Assembly: GCA_018417955.1 (NCBI GenBank)
Contig: JACTVC010000004.1
Coordinates: 372,001 to 436,000 of the forward strand
Reading direction: 5' to 3'
Length of the DNA: 64,000 bases
Source of the DNA: Laccaria trichodermophora
Lineage: Eukaryota; Basidiomycota; Agaricomycetes; Agaricales; Hydnangiaceae
The notes beneath the pieces were generated by a model. The model had not been told where the DNA came from. It did not search any database and saw only the letters and a program-made list of their open reading frames with translations. The stretch's first letter is position 1, and every line of letters starts with the position of its first letter. Of the stretch, positions 1 to 11,420 are shown in pieces. The position numbers and the translations under genes were made by a program.

Positions 1-168
1 AATAAAAACCTTCTCAAGGCCTCAGCTTTCACTGAAATTAGTCCATACCAAGGGAAGTGTGACACAACTACATAATGTAAAAGAATACACAAATACATTT
101 GAGGTACAATAGATTCTTAGAAAGAACCAGAAAAATGAACCAACCTTCATTCTTTTTGCACTCAACTG
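1..168 (-). mobile_element. Palindromic Tc1/mariner-type MITE, right half (cut by window start)
   Basis: This stretch is nearly identical to 32961-33118, the right arm of a complete 657-bp MITE in this window. The main difference is about 10 extra bases near position 57. It ends in GCACTCAACTG followed by TA (169-170), the terminus and TA flank expected of a Tc1/mariner-type element. The left half lies outside the window. It sits inside the hAT-like element that continues to 409. Confidence 0.7.
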
Positions 169-409
169 TACATCTGCTATTTTCACGAAATATTTTACAG
201 TTTTGTATGTATCTTTGTCAGTTTTTGGCCTAAAAATATGATCTTAGGTGTGTTTTGAAGGGTTATTATGTAAGTACAAAAGACCGGTCTTAACCGACAA
301 GACCAGTCCACATTAACCAGTCTTTTTGTGGTCTTCTGATCTCAAATCTGAAAGACCAAGACTGCAGGTCCAGTCTTTTGCAGTCTTGGGACTGGACTTC
401 CAAGCACTA
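169..409 (+). mobile_element. Non-autonomous hAT-like element, right part
   Basis: The sequence is diverged but collinear with the right half of the complete element at 8197-8780. Both share a GTGTGTTTTRAAGGG-like block, then AAAGACCGG/ACCGGTC-type words and a common stretch around GTCCAGTCTTTTGCAGTCTT. It ends GGACTTCCAAGCACTA, matching the right terminus of the 8197-8780 copy (GACTTCCAAACACTA). The left part is displaced by the MITE at 1-168 or lies outside the window. Confidence 0.6.
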
Positions 410-489
410 ACTGCCAGTCAGATTAGTTCTTGTCAAGGTATGAGATTTTCAACACACCTGAGTTTGTTCTAACCATTTTCTATCACCAG

Positions 490-955
490 GTTCACAAAAT
501 TGCCTTCAAAATTGTTCACTCAACAACAATCTTGCTGCTAGAGTGGCGTCACATTGTTGCAGACCTAGCATTGAAATACCCAGGGTTAACTGAGCGCCTC
601 ATTCCAAGAGATGTTGTGATGAGGTGGAATTCAACTTATGATATGCTTGAGGTCATGCTGAAGTACCAGAAAGCAGTTGACATCATGACAAGCTCTAGAG
701 AGAACAGGTTGAGGGAGTACGAATTGACTCAGGGTGAATGGAAAATTGCTGTGCAGCTTCATGACATTCTCAATGTATGTCACACATTGTGACTATGTAC
801 TACTTTCTCGCTCATTCCATGCATTGCTAGGTTCTCAAAGATGCTATGACATTCTTTTCATGTGCAACTCCTCATCTTGCAACCATGATCCCTGCCATGG
901 ACCTTATCGACCAGGAGTTCACAACCAACAGCCTGAACAAATCATATGAACCTGC
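490..955 (+). pseudogene. hAT transposase relic hAT-A, 5' part
   Basis: Two exons of an old hAT-family transposase. The first (490-773) follows a TATCACCAG acceptor. It encodes the middle of the catalytic region, including LTERLIPRDVVMRWNSTYDM, which aligns residue for residue with hAT-B exon 6 (LTERMMPRDVTTRWNSTFDM). A GTATGT...GCTAG intron follows, then an exon whose translation resembles hAT-B exon 7. The exon is cut after its codons for PAIHV by the hAT-B insertion at 964 and resumes at 4769. Everything N-terminal (zinc finger, first catalytic region) is missing. Non-functional. Confident as a hAT relic; exon ends are estimates. Confidence 0.8.
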
Positions 956-963
956 AATCCATG

Positions 964-3900
964 TAGGGAATGTCACGGGTTTGTAAACCCGTGCGGGTCA
1001 ATGCCACGGGTTTGTATGGGTACGGGTATGGGTTGCGGCCTAGTAACCCTCTCCTGACCCGCACCCACGCTGCGGGCACGGCGGGTTTTGGCACGTGAAT
1101 GTTCTTTCAAGCTCAACGGGTATTCGGCGATACCCAGAGAATATTGCCAATTGCGCGGCAATGCAGACGGCAGACCTTCCTACTGTACAGCAGCTGTACA
1201 GTACCTGTGGCGTTGGTCCAATAGATAAAAAGAATTGCGTCGCTAAAAAAATCCACATCTGTCTATCCCACATCCCATCCCACATCCCGAACCTATGCCG
1301 ACAGACTCTCCTGAGGCCTCTGGCCCTCGTAAACGTAAACTTTCAGCGAAGGTGACTACTAATGGTGACCCTGAGGTGGAACGAAAGAAGAAGAGATTAG
1401 AAGCGAAGGTACAGAGCACGAAACCGGCACCTACCCAAAAGCACTCTAAGACTACAACAAAGGCAGCCGTGATTCCGAAACCAGCCCCACGACCACGACA
1501 CCCCTCTGTTGAGGTTGAGGAGGTTGAGGATGAGTCTGCTAACCGCACTTCCGTCCCACCTCGCAATCCACAACATGTCCTGGAGGCCGCCGATGGGAGT
1601 GACGATGATGTCGGCACCCCACCACCTCGAAAATCCACCAAGAAACCTGTGGTCACTAAACGGCGTCCCTCTGTTGAGCTCGAGGAGGTTTTCGACGAGT
1701 CGGATAGACGTACCTCTGTCCCCCCTCGCAATCCACGACACGTCTTGGAGGCCGCCGATGGGAGTGATGATGATGAAGAAGATCCCGACCCTGATGTAAA
1801 CGAGGGGTGTGAGGCACCTGAAGAAAGCGATGAGGCCGAATTGGGTACGTAGCTTGCTCATCACATCATAGAACTAAACTGACCATTAGTATGACAGAAC
1901 GACTGTCTAAGGATTGGACCTCACCTATCTACGTCTTTTTTAGGACGTCACCTCGCATTGACTATGTGGATGGCCGTCGTGCTCACATATTTGAATGTGC
2001 AGCTGGGAAATGTCGAGGGAAGAACGGAAGGGCCGTTCGTCGATATTTGGACAAGGGCGACGCGAAGTCGACAAGTGGCCTCCGTCGTCATGCAACGAAA
2101 TGTTGGGGTGCTGAAACGGTGAAGTCAGCTGATGGTACCAAAGATTTAGAGGCTGCACGCGCAATCTTGCTGAAAACAAAGTTGCGTGATGGGACAATTA
2201 CGGCCGAGTTTGAACGTATCGGGAAAGGCAAGCTCACCTATTCGCACCGTCAGCATACTTCAACTGAAGCGAGGTAAGAAACATGCCTTTAAACGACCTT
2301 ATTCCACCTGACTTCCCATGTCGTTGTAGGGCTGAAATCGTCCGTTGGGTGTCAGAGAATAAACGACCATTCAAGATTGTAACCGATCGAGGTTTCCGCA
2401 GCCTTATGAAAACCGGACGGCCAGGTTACCACCTTCCCTCCGCTGAAACGGCCTCCCGTGATGCACGGGTCGTGTTCGTTAACGTCTGAAGACGCATCGC
2501 GAAGATGTTACAAGTAAGTTGGATCATTATGTATTCCTTGTCACGAACTCACCTTCAAACCCACTGGAGGAACACGAAGGGGCGCTGAGCTTTGCAACCG
2601 ACGCATGGACATCCCCCAACCACAAGGCGTACGTGGCTGTTACAGTCCATTTCGAAAATAAAGGCGTCCCCGTGTCAATGCTTCTCGACATCGTGGAGGT
2701 TGCGCGCTCGCATTCTGGCCTCAATTTGGCAGCTGCATTTGCGAAGGTCCTTGAAGATTTTGGCATTGAAGACAAGGTGAGCAAAGAATCTTGTGGAGAG
2801 GGTGTAAATCACTCACTGGATACATGAAGCTCCTCTCGGTCACCTGTGATAATGCCTCGAACAACGATACGATGATCGAAGAACTCGCCAACTTGATTGA
2901 CGACTTCCCAGGTGCTGCAAATCAAACGCGATGTTTTTTACACATCTTAAACCTCGTGGTAAAGAGTATCATTCGACAATTCGACTTACCTAAATCCAAG
3001 AAAGCGTCGGATGACGCAGATGAAGTTGATCCTACGCTGGATGCAGCTACGATGGAGCTTTTGAGGCTCGCTGGTGACATTGATCTTGAGGAACGGATCA
3101 CAGTGAGTGCCAGTGACGACGAAGCGGCTGATGATGAGGAGGAGGGATGGGTTGACGAGCACGAGGATATGACTGAGGATGATTTGAAGGAGTTGGCTGC
3201 CAGCGTGCAGCCTGTTCGCTTGTTGCTGACCAAGGTAATGTCAATAATTATAATATCTTTTATTATCTAATAATGTTTGTGTCAGTTGCGGAAGGTTGCG
3301 TTTGCAATCAAAAACTCAACGACTATCGTTTTACCCCAATGGTTCGCCGTTCTTCAAGATCTCGAACTCACTGAACGTATGATGCCCCGCGATGTCACCA
3401 CCCGGTGGAACTCGACCTTTGACATGCTCGACTTCGCTGTCGAGCACATCGCAGCCCTCAATGCCATCACTGGCAATCGTGATATGAAAATGAGGCAGTA
3501 CGAGCTGAGCGAGGATGAGTGGGACATTGCACGCCAGCTTCGGGATGTTCTCAACGTGTGTATACTGCTTTGACTACTTTGAAACTTAATTAATCATTCT
3601 ACATCGTTAGATTTTCAAGGATGCGACATTGTTCTTTTCCCGAGGAACACCCAGCATCGCTACCGTCATACCAGCCATGGACCACATTGACGAACACCTC
3701 GCCACAGCCGCTATCGACAACAAGTACCCTCTCGCGATTAAGGCAGCCCTTGCAATTGGCAAAAGAACCCTCAACCGCTACTACGACAAAACCGATCACT
3801 CCGAGGTGTTTAGAATTGCGATGGGTATGCATTTTCTTACGCTTCCACTTTTTTTTTCTTATCTACTGCTAGTATTACACCCTCGTCACAAGCTTCAATA

Positions 3901-4760
3901 CTTCAAAAATGCAGGATGGCAGGATGAGTGGATCGAGAGGGCGGAGGAAATTGTGCGTACGGAATTCGACCTATCATACGGATCCATGGACACGAGTTGG
4001 GCCACCTCGGGAAAGCCTAAATCGAAGGTAAGTGCTCCGAAATTGTCATCCTATATAAAGTCTTACTGTTTACTATAGGCTGCGTTGTCTAAATCTGAGA
4101 ACATCTTCGATAACCTACCTTCCCTTCAAGCACACGAACTTTCAGAGTTGCTTGGTGAATTGGATAAGTATCTGAGCACCGGCCCCGAGAATGTCATCGA
4201 TGCCCTAGCCTGGTGGTACGCAAACAGAGAGGAGTATCCGCGTCTTCATCGGATGGCATTAGATTACTTATCAATCCCAGGTAAGTCTTACTATCTCAAC
4301 GTTGGATATACTTTTGACCATGAATTACTGCTAGCAACATCGGTGGACGTTGAACGTACATTCAGCCAGGGACGACTTCTCCTCTCACACATACGTAACC
4401 GGCTTTCTGTTCAGTCAACACGGGCCCTGTTATGTCTTGGAGTCTGGAGCAAGATGGGCTATGTGAAGGACAAGGATGTGAAGGCAGCAACTGTGTTACC
4501 TGAAGTAGGCTCGGATGAGGAAGATGTCTTGAGTGATGATTGGGATGCTATCTAGATATTGTGTAGTTTTTTTCTATCTTAGAGTCTGATTTAATGTGAA
4601 CCCGTGTTTCGATACCGTACAGGTTTTGAAACCCATGGGTTATACACAACCCTTGACCCATACCTATAAAAACCCATACCCTTGTCTACGGGTATGGGTT
4701 TTGACGGGTATGGGCATGGGTTGTGTTGAAAAACCCCAGGGTAGCCCGTGACATTCCCTA
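964..4760 (+). mobile_element. Complete hAT transposon hAT-B with TIRs and 8-bp duplication
   Basis: The element starts TAGGGAATGTCACGGG and ends CCCGTGACATTCCCTA, perfect 16-bp inverted termini. It is flanked on both sides by AATCCATG (956-963 and 4761-4768), an 8-bp duplication typical of hAT. Subterminal regions at both ends are rich in ACCCGT and GGGTATGGG words, probable transposase-binding repeats. It carries one transposase gene (1295-4555). It lies inside the coding sequence of the older relic hAT-A, whose reading resumes directly after the second duplication. Boundaries are exact by sequence. Confidence 0.95.
1295..4555 (+). pseudogene. hAT-B transposase, 10 exons, one premature TGA
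   Basis: Cut-and-paste transposase of the hAT superfamily. Inferred exons: 1295-1844, 1898-2273, 2330-2513, 2580-2776, 2830-3234, 3286-3555, 3611-3834, 3883-4027, 4079-4280, 4335-4555; all introns are GT-AG and 50-66 bp. The N-terminus is acidic and basic low complexity with two diverged repeats around SVPPRNP. Exon 2 has a BED-like zinc-finger region (C and H residues near YVDGRRAHIFECAAGKCRG and LRRHATKC). Exons 4-7 hold the RNase-H-like core (LSFATDAWTSPNHKAY, SVTCDNASNNDTM, RDVTTRWNSTFDML). Exons 9-10 hold the hAT dimerisation domain (WWYANREEYPRLHRMALDYL, SVDVERTFSQGR). A TGA at 2487-2489 breaks exon 3, where relatives are expected to have arginine (CGA); otherwise the frame is open. Probably recently inactivated. 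Confidence 0.9.
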
Positions 4761-4768
4761 AATCCATG

Positions 4769-5556
4769 TCATGCTCAATGTTGCCAAGAAGACCCTCAAC
4801 CGCTACTACACCAAGAATGACCAATCTGAGGTATACTGTATTGCAATGAGTGAGTAACCTCCAATTTCATTATGATTATCTAATGATGTAATAAAGTTCT
4901 GCACCCCCGACATAAACTCACCTACTTCAAGAACAACAGATGGACAGATGCATGGATCAACACCGCAAAGGACATTGTATGTGCCAAGTTCGACCAGAAA
5001 TACAGGGATATCAACATTGAGGTAGTGGAGGAAACTGAAGAAGACTTTCAGCCTACATCAGGGGTATGTCGCTCTCAGACTTCTTACAATGTGCTATGCA
5101 GAACATGTTCAACAACTTGGTTGTGTTGGCTCCCCCTACGCAGGCTGACCTTTGGGACGAGCTCGACTGCTACCTCAGCACCAATGTGGAGAAGGTGGAG
5201 GATGTGATTCAGTGGTGGGTCAAACACTGTGGGATGTATCTGCAACTTTCGCAAATGGCACTGGATTATCTGACTACTCCTGATACACATCACATTCTCC
5301 TCTAATGATACCACTAGCCACGTCCATGGAAGTTGAATGTGTTTTCAGTCACAGCCGACTTCTCCTCTCGCATGTTCACAACTGAATGTCTGTGCAGACA
5401 ACTTGCACCCTCCTTTGTCTTGGGAAATGGAGTCTTATGGGATTTGTACATGACAATGATATCAAGAAGATCGCTAAGCTACCTGAGGTGCCAGAGGAAG
5501 ATGGAGATTCTGAGGGGGAAGTAGATATGCCAGATGGTTGGGACACCATTATGTGA
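4769..5556 (+). pseudogene. hAT transposase relic hAT-A, 3' part
   Basis: This continues the hAT-A frame interrupted at 955. First comes NVAKKTLNRYYTKNDQSEVY, matching hAT-B exon 7. Then follow LHPRHKLTYFKNN and the dimerisation region (WDELDCYLSTNVEKVEDVIQ, MALDYLTTP, SMEVECVFSHSRLLLSHVHN). Two lesions are visible. A TGA at 5393-5395 replaces the arginine present in the matching hAT-B stretch. The donor of the last intron (around 5280) reads AT instead of GT. The frame ends at 5554-5556 after DMPDGWDTIM. Older and more damaged than hAT-B. Confidence 0.82.
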
Positions 5557-5734
5557 ACAACTCGAAATATATTTTATTTGTAGACAGCCCACAGTTTACC
5601 TGCTCTGGGTCATACCCACCACTAACTCAGAGGATACCCAGTGGATCTGTATCCATTGCCATGGGTGTGGGTACTTGCAGGTGTGGGTGCAGGTTGGCCT
5701 TAAGTGACCTGGGGTTTACCCAGGCTATTCACTA
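5557..5734 (+). repeat. 3' non-coding end and degenerate terminal repeat of hAT-A
   Basis: After the hAT-A stop, the sequence carries GGGTATGGG-like words (for example GGGTCATACCC and GGGTGTGGG). It ends GGTTTACCCAGGCTATTCACTA at about 5713-5734. On the reverse strand this starts TAGTGAATAGCC, a degenerate relative of the hAT-B terminus TAGGGAATGTC. The partner left terminus has been lost. Confidence 0.55.
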
Positions 5735-5862
5735 ACTATGTGCTCACACATTTCCTTCAGCATATGAGGACCTTTGGGCACCATTGAGCTGGGGATGTTG
5801 ACGACAGCCAGAAGGAAAAGTGTCACATCACACCAAACAAAAAAAAATGACAACAGCAATTA

Positions 5863-7002
5863 CAGTGGTTTGCAAAAATCACAACAGTTAGCATTTTCAA
5901 AATACATTACATCATTGTTGTGGACTTAGCCAAATTTTGTACTCCTCAGTTCTCTACAACCATGGTCTTCCACTTCATCAGTCCCAATGTCAAGCATGCC
6001 GCTATAAGAATCTATGAGAATGGCCTGATGGATCTTCCCAACATCCTTGACTGCCTTGACATGTCCGAATCAACCTTCTTTCATGCCTTGCGACTGTATT
6101 GGGAAACTGGCAATGTTGAACATCCAAAATCAACTACATGCGGCAGGCCTTGAAAACTGCACTTTGATGACCTTACATACATGATTGCCCTGATCAATCA
6201 CCGCCCTGACTGGTTCTTGGATGAATTGCTTGGGCTTCTTGACATGAACAGGTCCACCTCGGTCCACTTCACAATGATCTATTGTGAGCTTGAGCACTCT
6301 GGAGTCTCCCTCAAAAAGCTGAGATGGATCTCGAAGGAACATGATGAGAACTTGTGTGCTGATTTTGTTAGGACAATGGGTCAATATAGCCCTGAGGAGA
6401 TCAGATTTCTTGATGAGTTTTTAAAAGATGAGTGCACACTCCATTGTCGTCGTGGTCATTCCAAAAAGGGAAAACATGCAGTAATTCAAGGAGACTTTGT
6501 GCGCAGCTGCCGGGTTTCTGGTGAAGGCCTCTTGACTCTCGATGGAATTGTTGCAAGTACAGTCGTCAAAGGCTCAATGACATGCAAAAAATTCTTGCAT
6601 TTCCTTGAGCACAGTGTTGTAAGTGCCATTGTTGTTCCATCCCATCATAATTTACCTCTCACTGCCCTGTTAGATGCCTCTCATGTCACCATACCCTGGA
6701 AAGTTGAGTGTTTTGGTGATGGACAATGTGCACATTCACCACAGGGCTGAAATTTTGGAGCTTGCTGAGAGATTTGGTGCACATATTACTGGAATACTTT
6801 GGATAGTTTGTGGCACTGATTCTTTCTGCAGGTGTGTACATTGTTTTCTTGCCCCCATACTCTCCAGATCTAAATCCAATTGAGGAGACAATCTCCAAGA
6901 TCAAGGCCTGGAGATGGTATTCTATATGATGTTCAGGTTGCCATTGATGTGATAACACCAGAAGATGCAGAGGGGTATTTTTTCCATGCAGGGTACTTCT
7001 AA
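5863..7002 (+). pseudogene. Tc1/mariner-family transposase relic with left TIR
   Basis: The element begins CAGTGGTTTGCAAAAATCAC right after TA (5861-5862), a classic Tc1-like terminus; no matching right terminus is visible. The likely start is ATG 5962. An N-terminal helix-turn-helix region (to about 6150) ends in GRP, followed by TGA 6151-6153 where arginine is expected. The same frame then gives IALINHRPDWFLDELLGLLD, LKKLRWISKEHDENL, YSPEEIRFLDEF and LTLDGIVASTVVKGSM. A GT-AG intron (6619-6673) leads to SVLVMDNVHIHH and a DDE region [15 protein letters not shown] deletion/frameshift near 6912 precedes the C-terminal EDAEGYFFHAGYF and a stop at 7000-7002. Family assignment is firm; the gene is dead. 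Confidence 0.85.
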
Positions 7003-7119
7003 AACACATAGCATATCAAATTCAAAGCTGTAATTGTACAATATTCTGTCAATGAAGTCTGTAACAAAAGTAATGCATCTGAAAACATGTATGTATGAAA
7101 GAGGTAGCAATACAGACCA

Positions 7120-8062
7120 TCAAAGACCTTGAGGAAGAGACCATGTTGCAATGGCATGCTTGAGCTGTGCAATCTCACCCACTTTCAACCCTGCTTCCCA
7201 TAACTCCTCCCATTGTGCATACTGAAAGGTGTGTGATCCTGAATATCCATTTTCCTCCAGCTTACTATGAACCCCCTCCGTCAAGCAATGTGCAATGCAG
7301 AAGTCAGCAAGGGTCATATCGGGTCCAGGAATGCGATCGCCTTGGATAAGCATGCCAGTGGTGCAACAGTGGTGCCAATATATGCAGAAGTGGCTGGAGT
7401 GGGTACGTGAGGAACGATGGTTGGTGCTGGTGCAAGTAAATTGGTTGGCTCAGGTGTTGCAGGGACAGGGTGGAGCAGCTGAATGAACTCAGGTGGGATG
7501 TTGAAATTGATGACCGAGGTAGGGGATGTATTGGTATTTTTGGCTTGAAGACAATGTTTGAGTAATGGGCAGAGCTGCCCAAGTTGGTTGGCAGGCAGGT
7601 TCCTGAATAATTGGTGATTTGGTGGTGCCGTGAGAGACACAAACTCCTCGCCCTTGAGCTGAGGAGTGATGAGTAAGGATTAGTTGATGAGGAATGTAGC
7701 AATGTAATCAAAGTGTACCATTGCCGACCCCCATGTATCAAAATGACTATGGCTGAGGGGAAGGTGGGAGCTGTCTTCGGGGTTGATGAAGCAGTGTTCA
7801 CTTGAGCAGCCAGGCTTCTTGTGGCAAATCCATTTTGTTCTGAGGGCTTTGATGTTGTCATTGTGTGGAATGTTTGCGGATTTGATATCGGCAGCCCTGG
7901 GAGGCTAGGAATAGTTAGAATATATGTTTTGAATGAGGGCAGAACATGTACCTTAGTCTTCTTCACCTTCTTCTTTTTACACCCTTCCTCCTCCTCCAAC
8001 GAGTTTTCATCTCCCTCTGAATCATTCTCTTTACCACACTTCTGTAAACTGAAATTCAGCAA
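7120..8062 (-). pseudogene. Relic of a mushroom multigene-family protein with C-terminal SAM-like helices
   Basis: Read on the minus strand, this gives an acidic and lysine-rich segment (SEGDENSLEEEEGCKKKKVKKTK), a proline-rich linker (PVPATPEPTNLLAPAPTIVP) and a conserved-looking C-terminus (DMTLADFCIAHCLTEGVHSK, then ELWEAGLKVGEIAQLKHAIA). The last part resembles sterile-alpha-motif-like helices found at the ends of expanded Agaricomycete protein families. The parts lie in different frames (7120-7353, 7314-7640, 7304-8062), so introns or frameshifts separate them. I cannot name a function. Confidence 0.45.
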
Positions 8063-8196
8063 GCATATATACTGAGTTTGAGGGAGAATTTACCTTCTTC
8101 GTTGATGAGTGCAGCTCCTGAATGTACACATTTGTCATGAACCATCCCACACCCATGCCCTTGGCTGAGACATCTCTGAGACGAACCCTTCACCAT

Positions 8197-8780
8197 TAGT
8201 GTTTGAAAGTCCAGTTCGGTCCGGTTTTTTGATGCCCAGGGGCGTTAACCATAACCGTAACTGGTCTGCATTTTCCCCAGAAGTCAAAAGACCAGACCGG
8301 ACTGCAAAAAGACCGCAGACTGCGGTTTTTTGCGGTCTATAGACCGGTTTCGGTCTGCATCGGTTTTAACTGGTTTATGACCGGTCTTTAGGCCAATATT
8401 TTAAAGTTATGAATCGGTAAATTTATTAACATCTCTAATAGCTTCAAAACGAGCCTAAGAACGTTAAATTCCGTTAGGAATTGGTGCTTCTATAAAATAA
8501 GTCTGGTACATCTATTATTCCCAAAAGTAATTTACATTTTAATTCATATCTCTCTCGTTTTTTTACCAAATCGTATGTTCTTGGGTGTGTTTTAAAGGGT
8601 ATTTAAGGGGCTACAAAAGACCAATCCAAACCGGTTAAGACCGGTTCATGTTAACCGGTTTTTTTGTGGTCTTTACATTTCAAAAATAAAAGACCGTAAC
8701 TGCAGGTCCGGTCTTTTGCGGTCTTGGTCCAGTCTGGTTATGGTCTTTTTCCAGTCATGAGACCAGACTTCCAAACACTA
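8197..8780. mobile_element. Complete hAT-type MITE, 584 bp, with 8-bp duplication
   Basis: The termini are TAGTGTTTGAAAGTCCAG and CCAGACTTCCAAACACTA, inverted repeats matching at 16 of 18 positions. Both sides are flanked by TTCACCAT (8189-8196 and 8781-8788), an 8-bp target duplication. The interior has no coding frame but many copies of ACCGGTY/AAAGACCG-type words in both orientations, most densely near the ends. The TAGNG start and 8-bp duplication fit hAT. A truncated relative lies at 169-409. Confidence 0.9.
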
Positions 8781-8788
8781 TTCACCAT

Positions 8789-9109
8789 GATGCCTTGTTT
8801 CTCCATCCCAACCCTTTATTGTGTCATTACCTTGTGATTCCTCACTCTCTTGTCTCCTCCCATCCTTATTGTATTTATTGTTCTTCCTTGGTTGCCTTGG
8901 TATCCTTCCCTTAGGTATTTAGGTAGCTTGTCATGTACTCACTACCTGATCCTTGATATTACAAATGCACCTCTGAACTGTTTCTCTGTTTCTCATCTCT
9001 CATCTCTGTCTCCTGGTTGAGCTCTGCTCTCAGATATAGGCCCACATGGTTGAGCCTCTAGCTCCCAGTTCTGGTTGAGCCTTGCTCCCATCTCATTACT
9101 AACCTGGCA
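8789..9109. other. Non-coding spacer
   Basis: Pyrimidine-rich sequence with TCTCATCTCT words and a loose direct repeat of GGTTGAGC (around 9016, 9050 and 9073). I see no coding frame or terminal repeats. Confidence 0.4.
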
Positions 9110-9862
9110 ATGCCTCGGAGTCCAATTCAGTTTGTGATCTCACTCACGTTCGATCCCTTCACCTCCCAGCCTTTCGCATTCTCCATATCTGATTTCGTCT
9201 CCCTTCTACCTTTCCAACAACCCCTCATACACCTCATTCTGCCCAGAACTCATCCCACCACACACATATCTCTTTTCACCAACCCAAGCAACTCCGATGT
9301 TATAGCCAACTCTGGTGCCATAGCTCCTCTGGCATCATTCCCAACTCTGAGTTCCTTGTCCGTCTGCAAGTTACCTCCGCTGCAACCCACTTCTGCACCT
9401 TCGTCGAACCCTCAGGTGCACGAGAGCTTCCCTCTTAGGATGGATCCTCACAACATTACACTCAGAGTCTTTACTCCTTCCCACCTGCTCCAACATATTC
9501 AAGTAATCTTCATCCAAGGCAATGGTGAAACACGAGTGACAGTAAAGTGAATTTCATAGTCATTTATGTTGAGTTTTCTTGGTTTTAGCATTGTCTTGAT
9601 TCAGACAAGGAGCTGGGCCCCCCAGGTATCGAAAGGCAGGTTGCTGTTGAGGACCATGTATGTGTTCTTGCCTGTGCACTTTTTCAGGTCCTTCGATGCT
9701 TCCTTTGCTGAGAACATGGCGATGTTGAATGTATATTTCTTCATTGATTCACCATCCAGTTCATCTTTGGTGGCTGCGGCTTTATTCTCTGAGGCAACAC
9801 CAGCTCAGAAGAGTTGGAGATACAGGGTATGTACTCACTTGTGTTCCTGTTGGTCCCTCTAG
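9110..9862 (+). CDS. Uncertain ORF pair of unknown function
   Basis: An open frame of 146 codons from ATG 9110 to 9550 encodes a serine- and proline-rich protein ending DPHNITLRVFTPSHLLQHIQ. A second ORF (9566-9862) encodes RSWAPQVSKGRLLLRTMYVF. A GT...AG interval (GTAAAGTG at 9541 to ATTCAG at about 9603) could splice them. I recognise neither half, and composition alone cannot prove they are coding. They could be remnants of the same kind of broken gene seen elsewhere in the window. Confidence 0.25.
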
Positions 9863-11420
9863 TAGTCCTGGTTTTCTTCTTCATTTTCATTTTCATTTTC
9901 CCTGAAAGAATCTGGTCAAAAACTTCTTCTAGGCAATTACTGGGACCATCATTTTCACTGCCAGATTGTAATCATGGATTATGCATATTTGGCATCATCT
10001 TCTCTTTGTTTGGCATCATCTTCCCATAGACACATCACGTACACAACTCCCATCCATCTTCTCTTTCCTGAACCATCATCATCGCACCACCTTTTCTTTT
10101 GTATTTGCTACCTCTATAGTCTCAGAATCATACACGCAGTCTAATTCTGTTCTTCGCGTGTTGAGTCTTTTCCATAGTGTAATCTATCCCTCTTAACAGG
10201 GGATAGATTTCCACTTTTTTTGAATTATAACTGCGCATATATTCTGCTGACATGTCACCCAACAGTTAAAACACCATCGCTGAGCAGCATATCCTTTTGC
10301 AAGCTTGATGACATGCTTTAACCAGTCCAATCATACATGTAGCTCATAACTGTTCCCAACCATACTGTTTTCAACCATTGCCGTTACTGTAGTGGAGGGT
10401 CTTCTGCCTGTACCACCTACCTCGCTGCCCTCTTTGCCATTACATCAGGAAAATCACTTTTTTCCTGGGACAAACATGTTTGTAAGCTTTTTCCCAGGGT
10501 GTCACAAGGCATCACAGGATGTTCTGGGTTGGTCCTGGGGCAACCTGAACTGTCCTCAGATAACCTGAAACTACTAGTATACCAGATTTCAATAGAAAGA
10601 ACATTCCTTATTGTATATGAATCATTATGATCAAAATAAGGCTGAAACAAGAAGAAACTATACCACTGTCCAGAGATTGATTGACCTACAAAAGTTGCAA
10701 CAACAAAGAAGATGAAGTATCCTTTGCAAAACTTATTCGTTTTTTGTGTTCTTTTTTGCGCTGGAAAGCGGTGTTTAAGTCGCTTCCAACGCGTCTATAA
10801 ACGTAGCATTTAGTTCAAAAATCGCAGGGCTATGGACCAATTACTGGCGAAGAATCTGCCCAAAAATGGTAAATGTCATCGGAGGTCACCTTAAACATCG
10901 AAATATTAGGGCCTCTTAGACCCGTTTTAAAGCTCCAATTTGTGCGTTTCCAGCAAGCCTAAAATCGCATGAATCGGAGCAGAACCCATAATGATATCAG
11001 ATATGCTACATCTCTACTAAAGGCCAAGTAGTTCATGCTACAGTTTCTGAGGTACTCTAAATTTTTTAACGCCGTAAGGTGGGTTGAATTCGCGTAAATA
11101 AAGCGATTAAAACAAGCCTATGTAGAGGCCAAAAGGTGAAAAACTCGTGAAGTTATAGCTACAAGCTGCCTTAGAAAGTGTAAGAGTGAATTGATGGAAG
11201 TTGGTATGGTTGCGGGATGTCACATGACGTGTTCAACTCACATTTTCGAGCTTAGACAACTTCAATTGTCACTACTACTACAACCACAACCCAATGACAC
11301 TGCCCGTTGCAACCAGAACACAATGCCTAATGCCAACCATTACACACCACCACCCTGCCACCATGACCAGCCAACAAATGAAGATGATCACCCACAAGTG
11401 AAGAACAAAAAGAGTAAGTT
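9863..11420. other. Non-coding DNA, no gene recognised
   Basis: The stretch contains a perfect 10-bp hairpin at about 10180-10209 (AATCTATCCC / GGGATAGATT). It also contains CCTGGG / CAACCTGA words at 10480-10560 that recur loosely at 12060-12120 and 12430-12510, perhaps a decayed element. The short ORF at 11191-11433 shows no recognisable motif. Confidence 0.4.
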
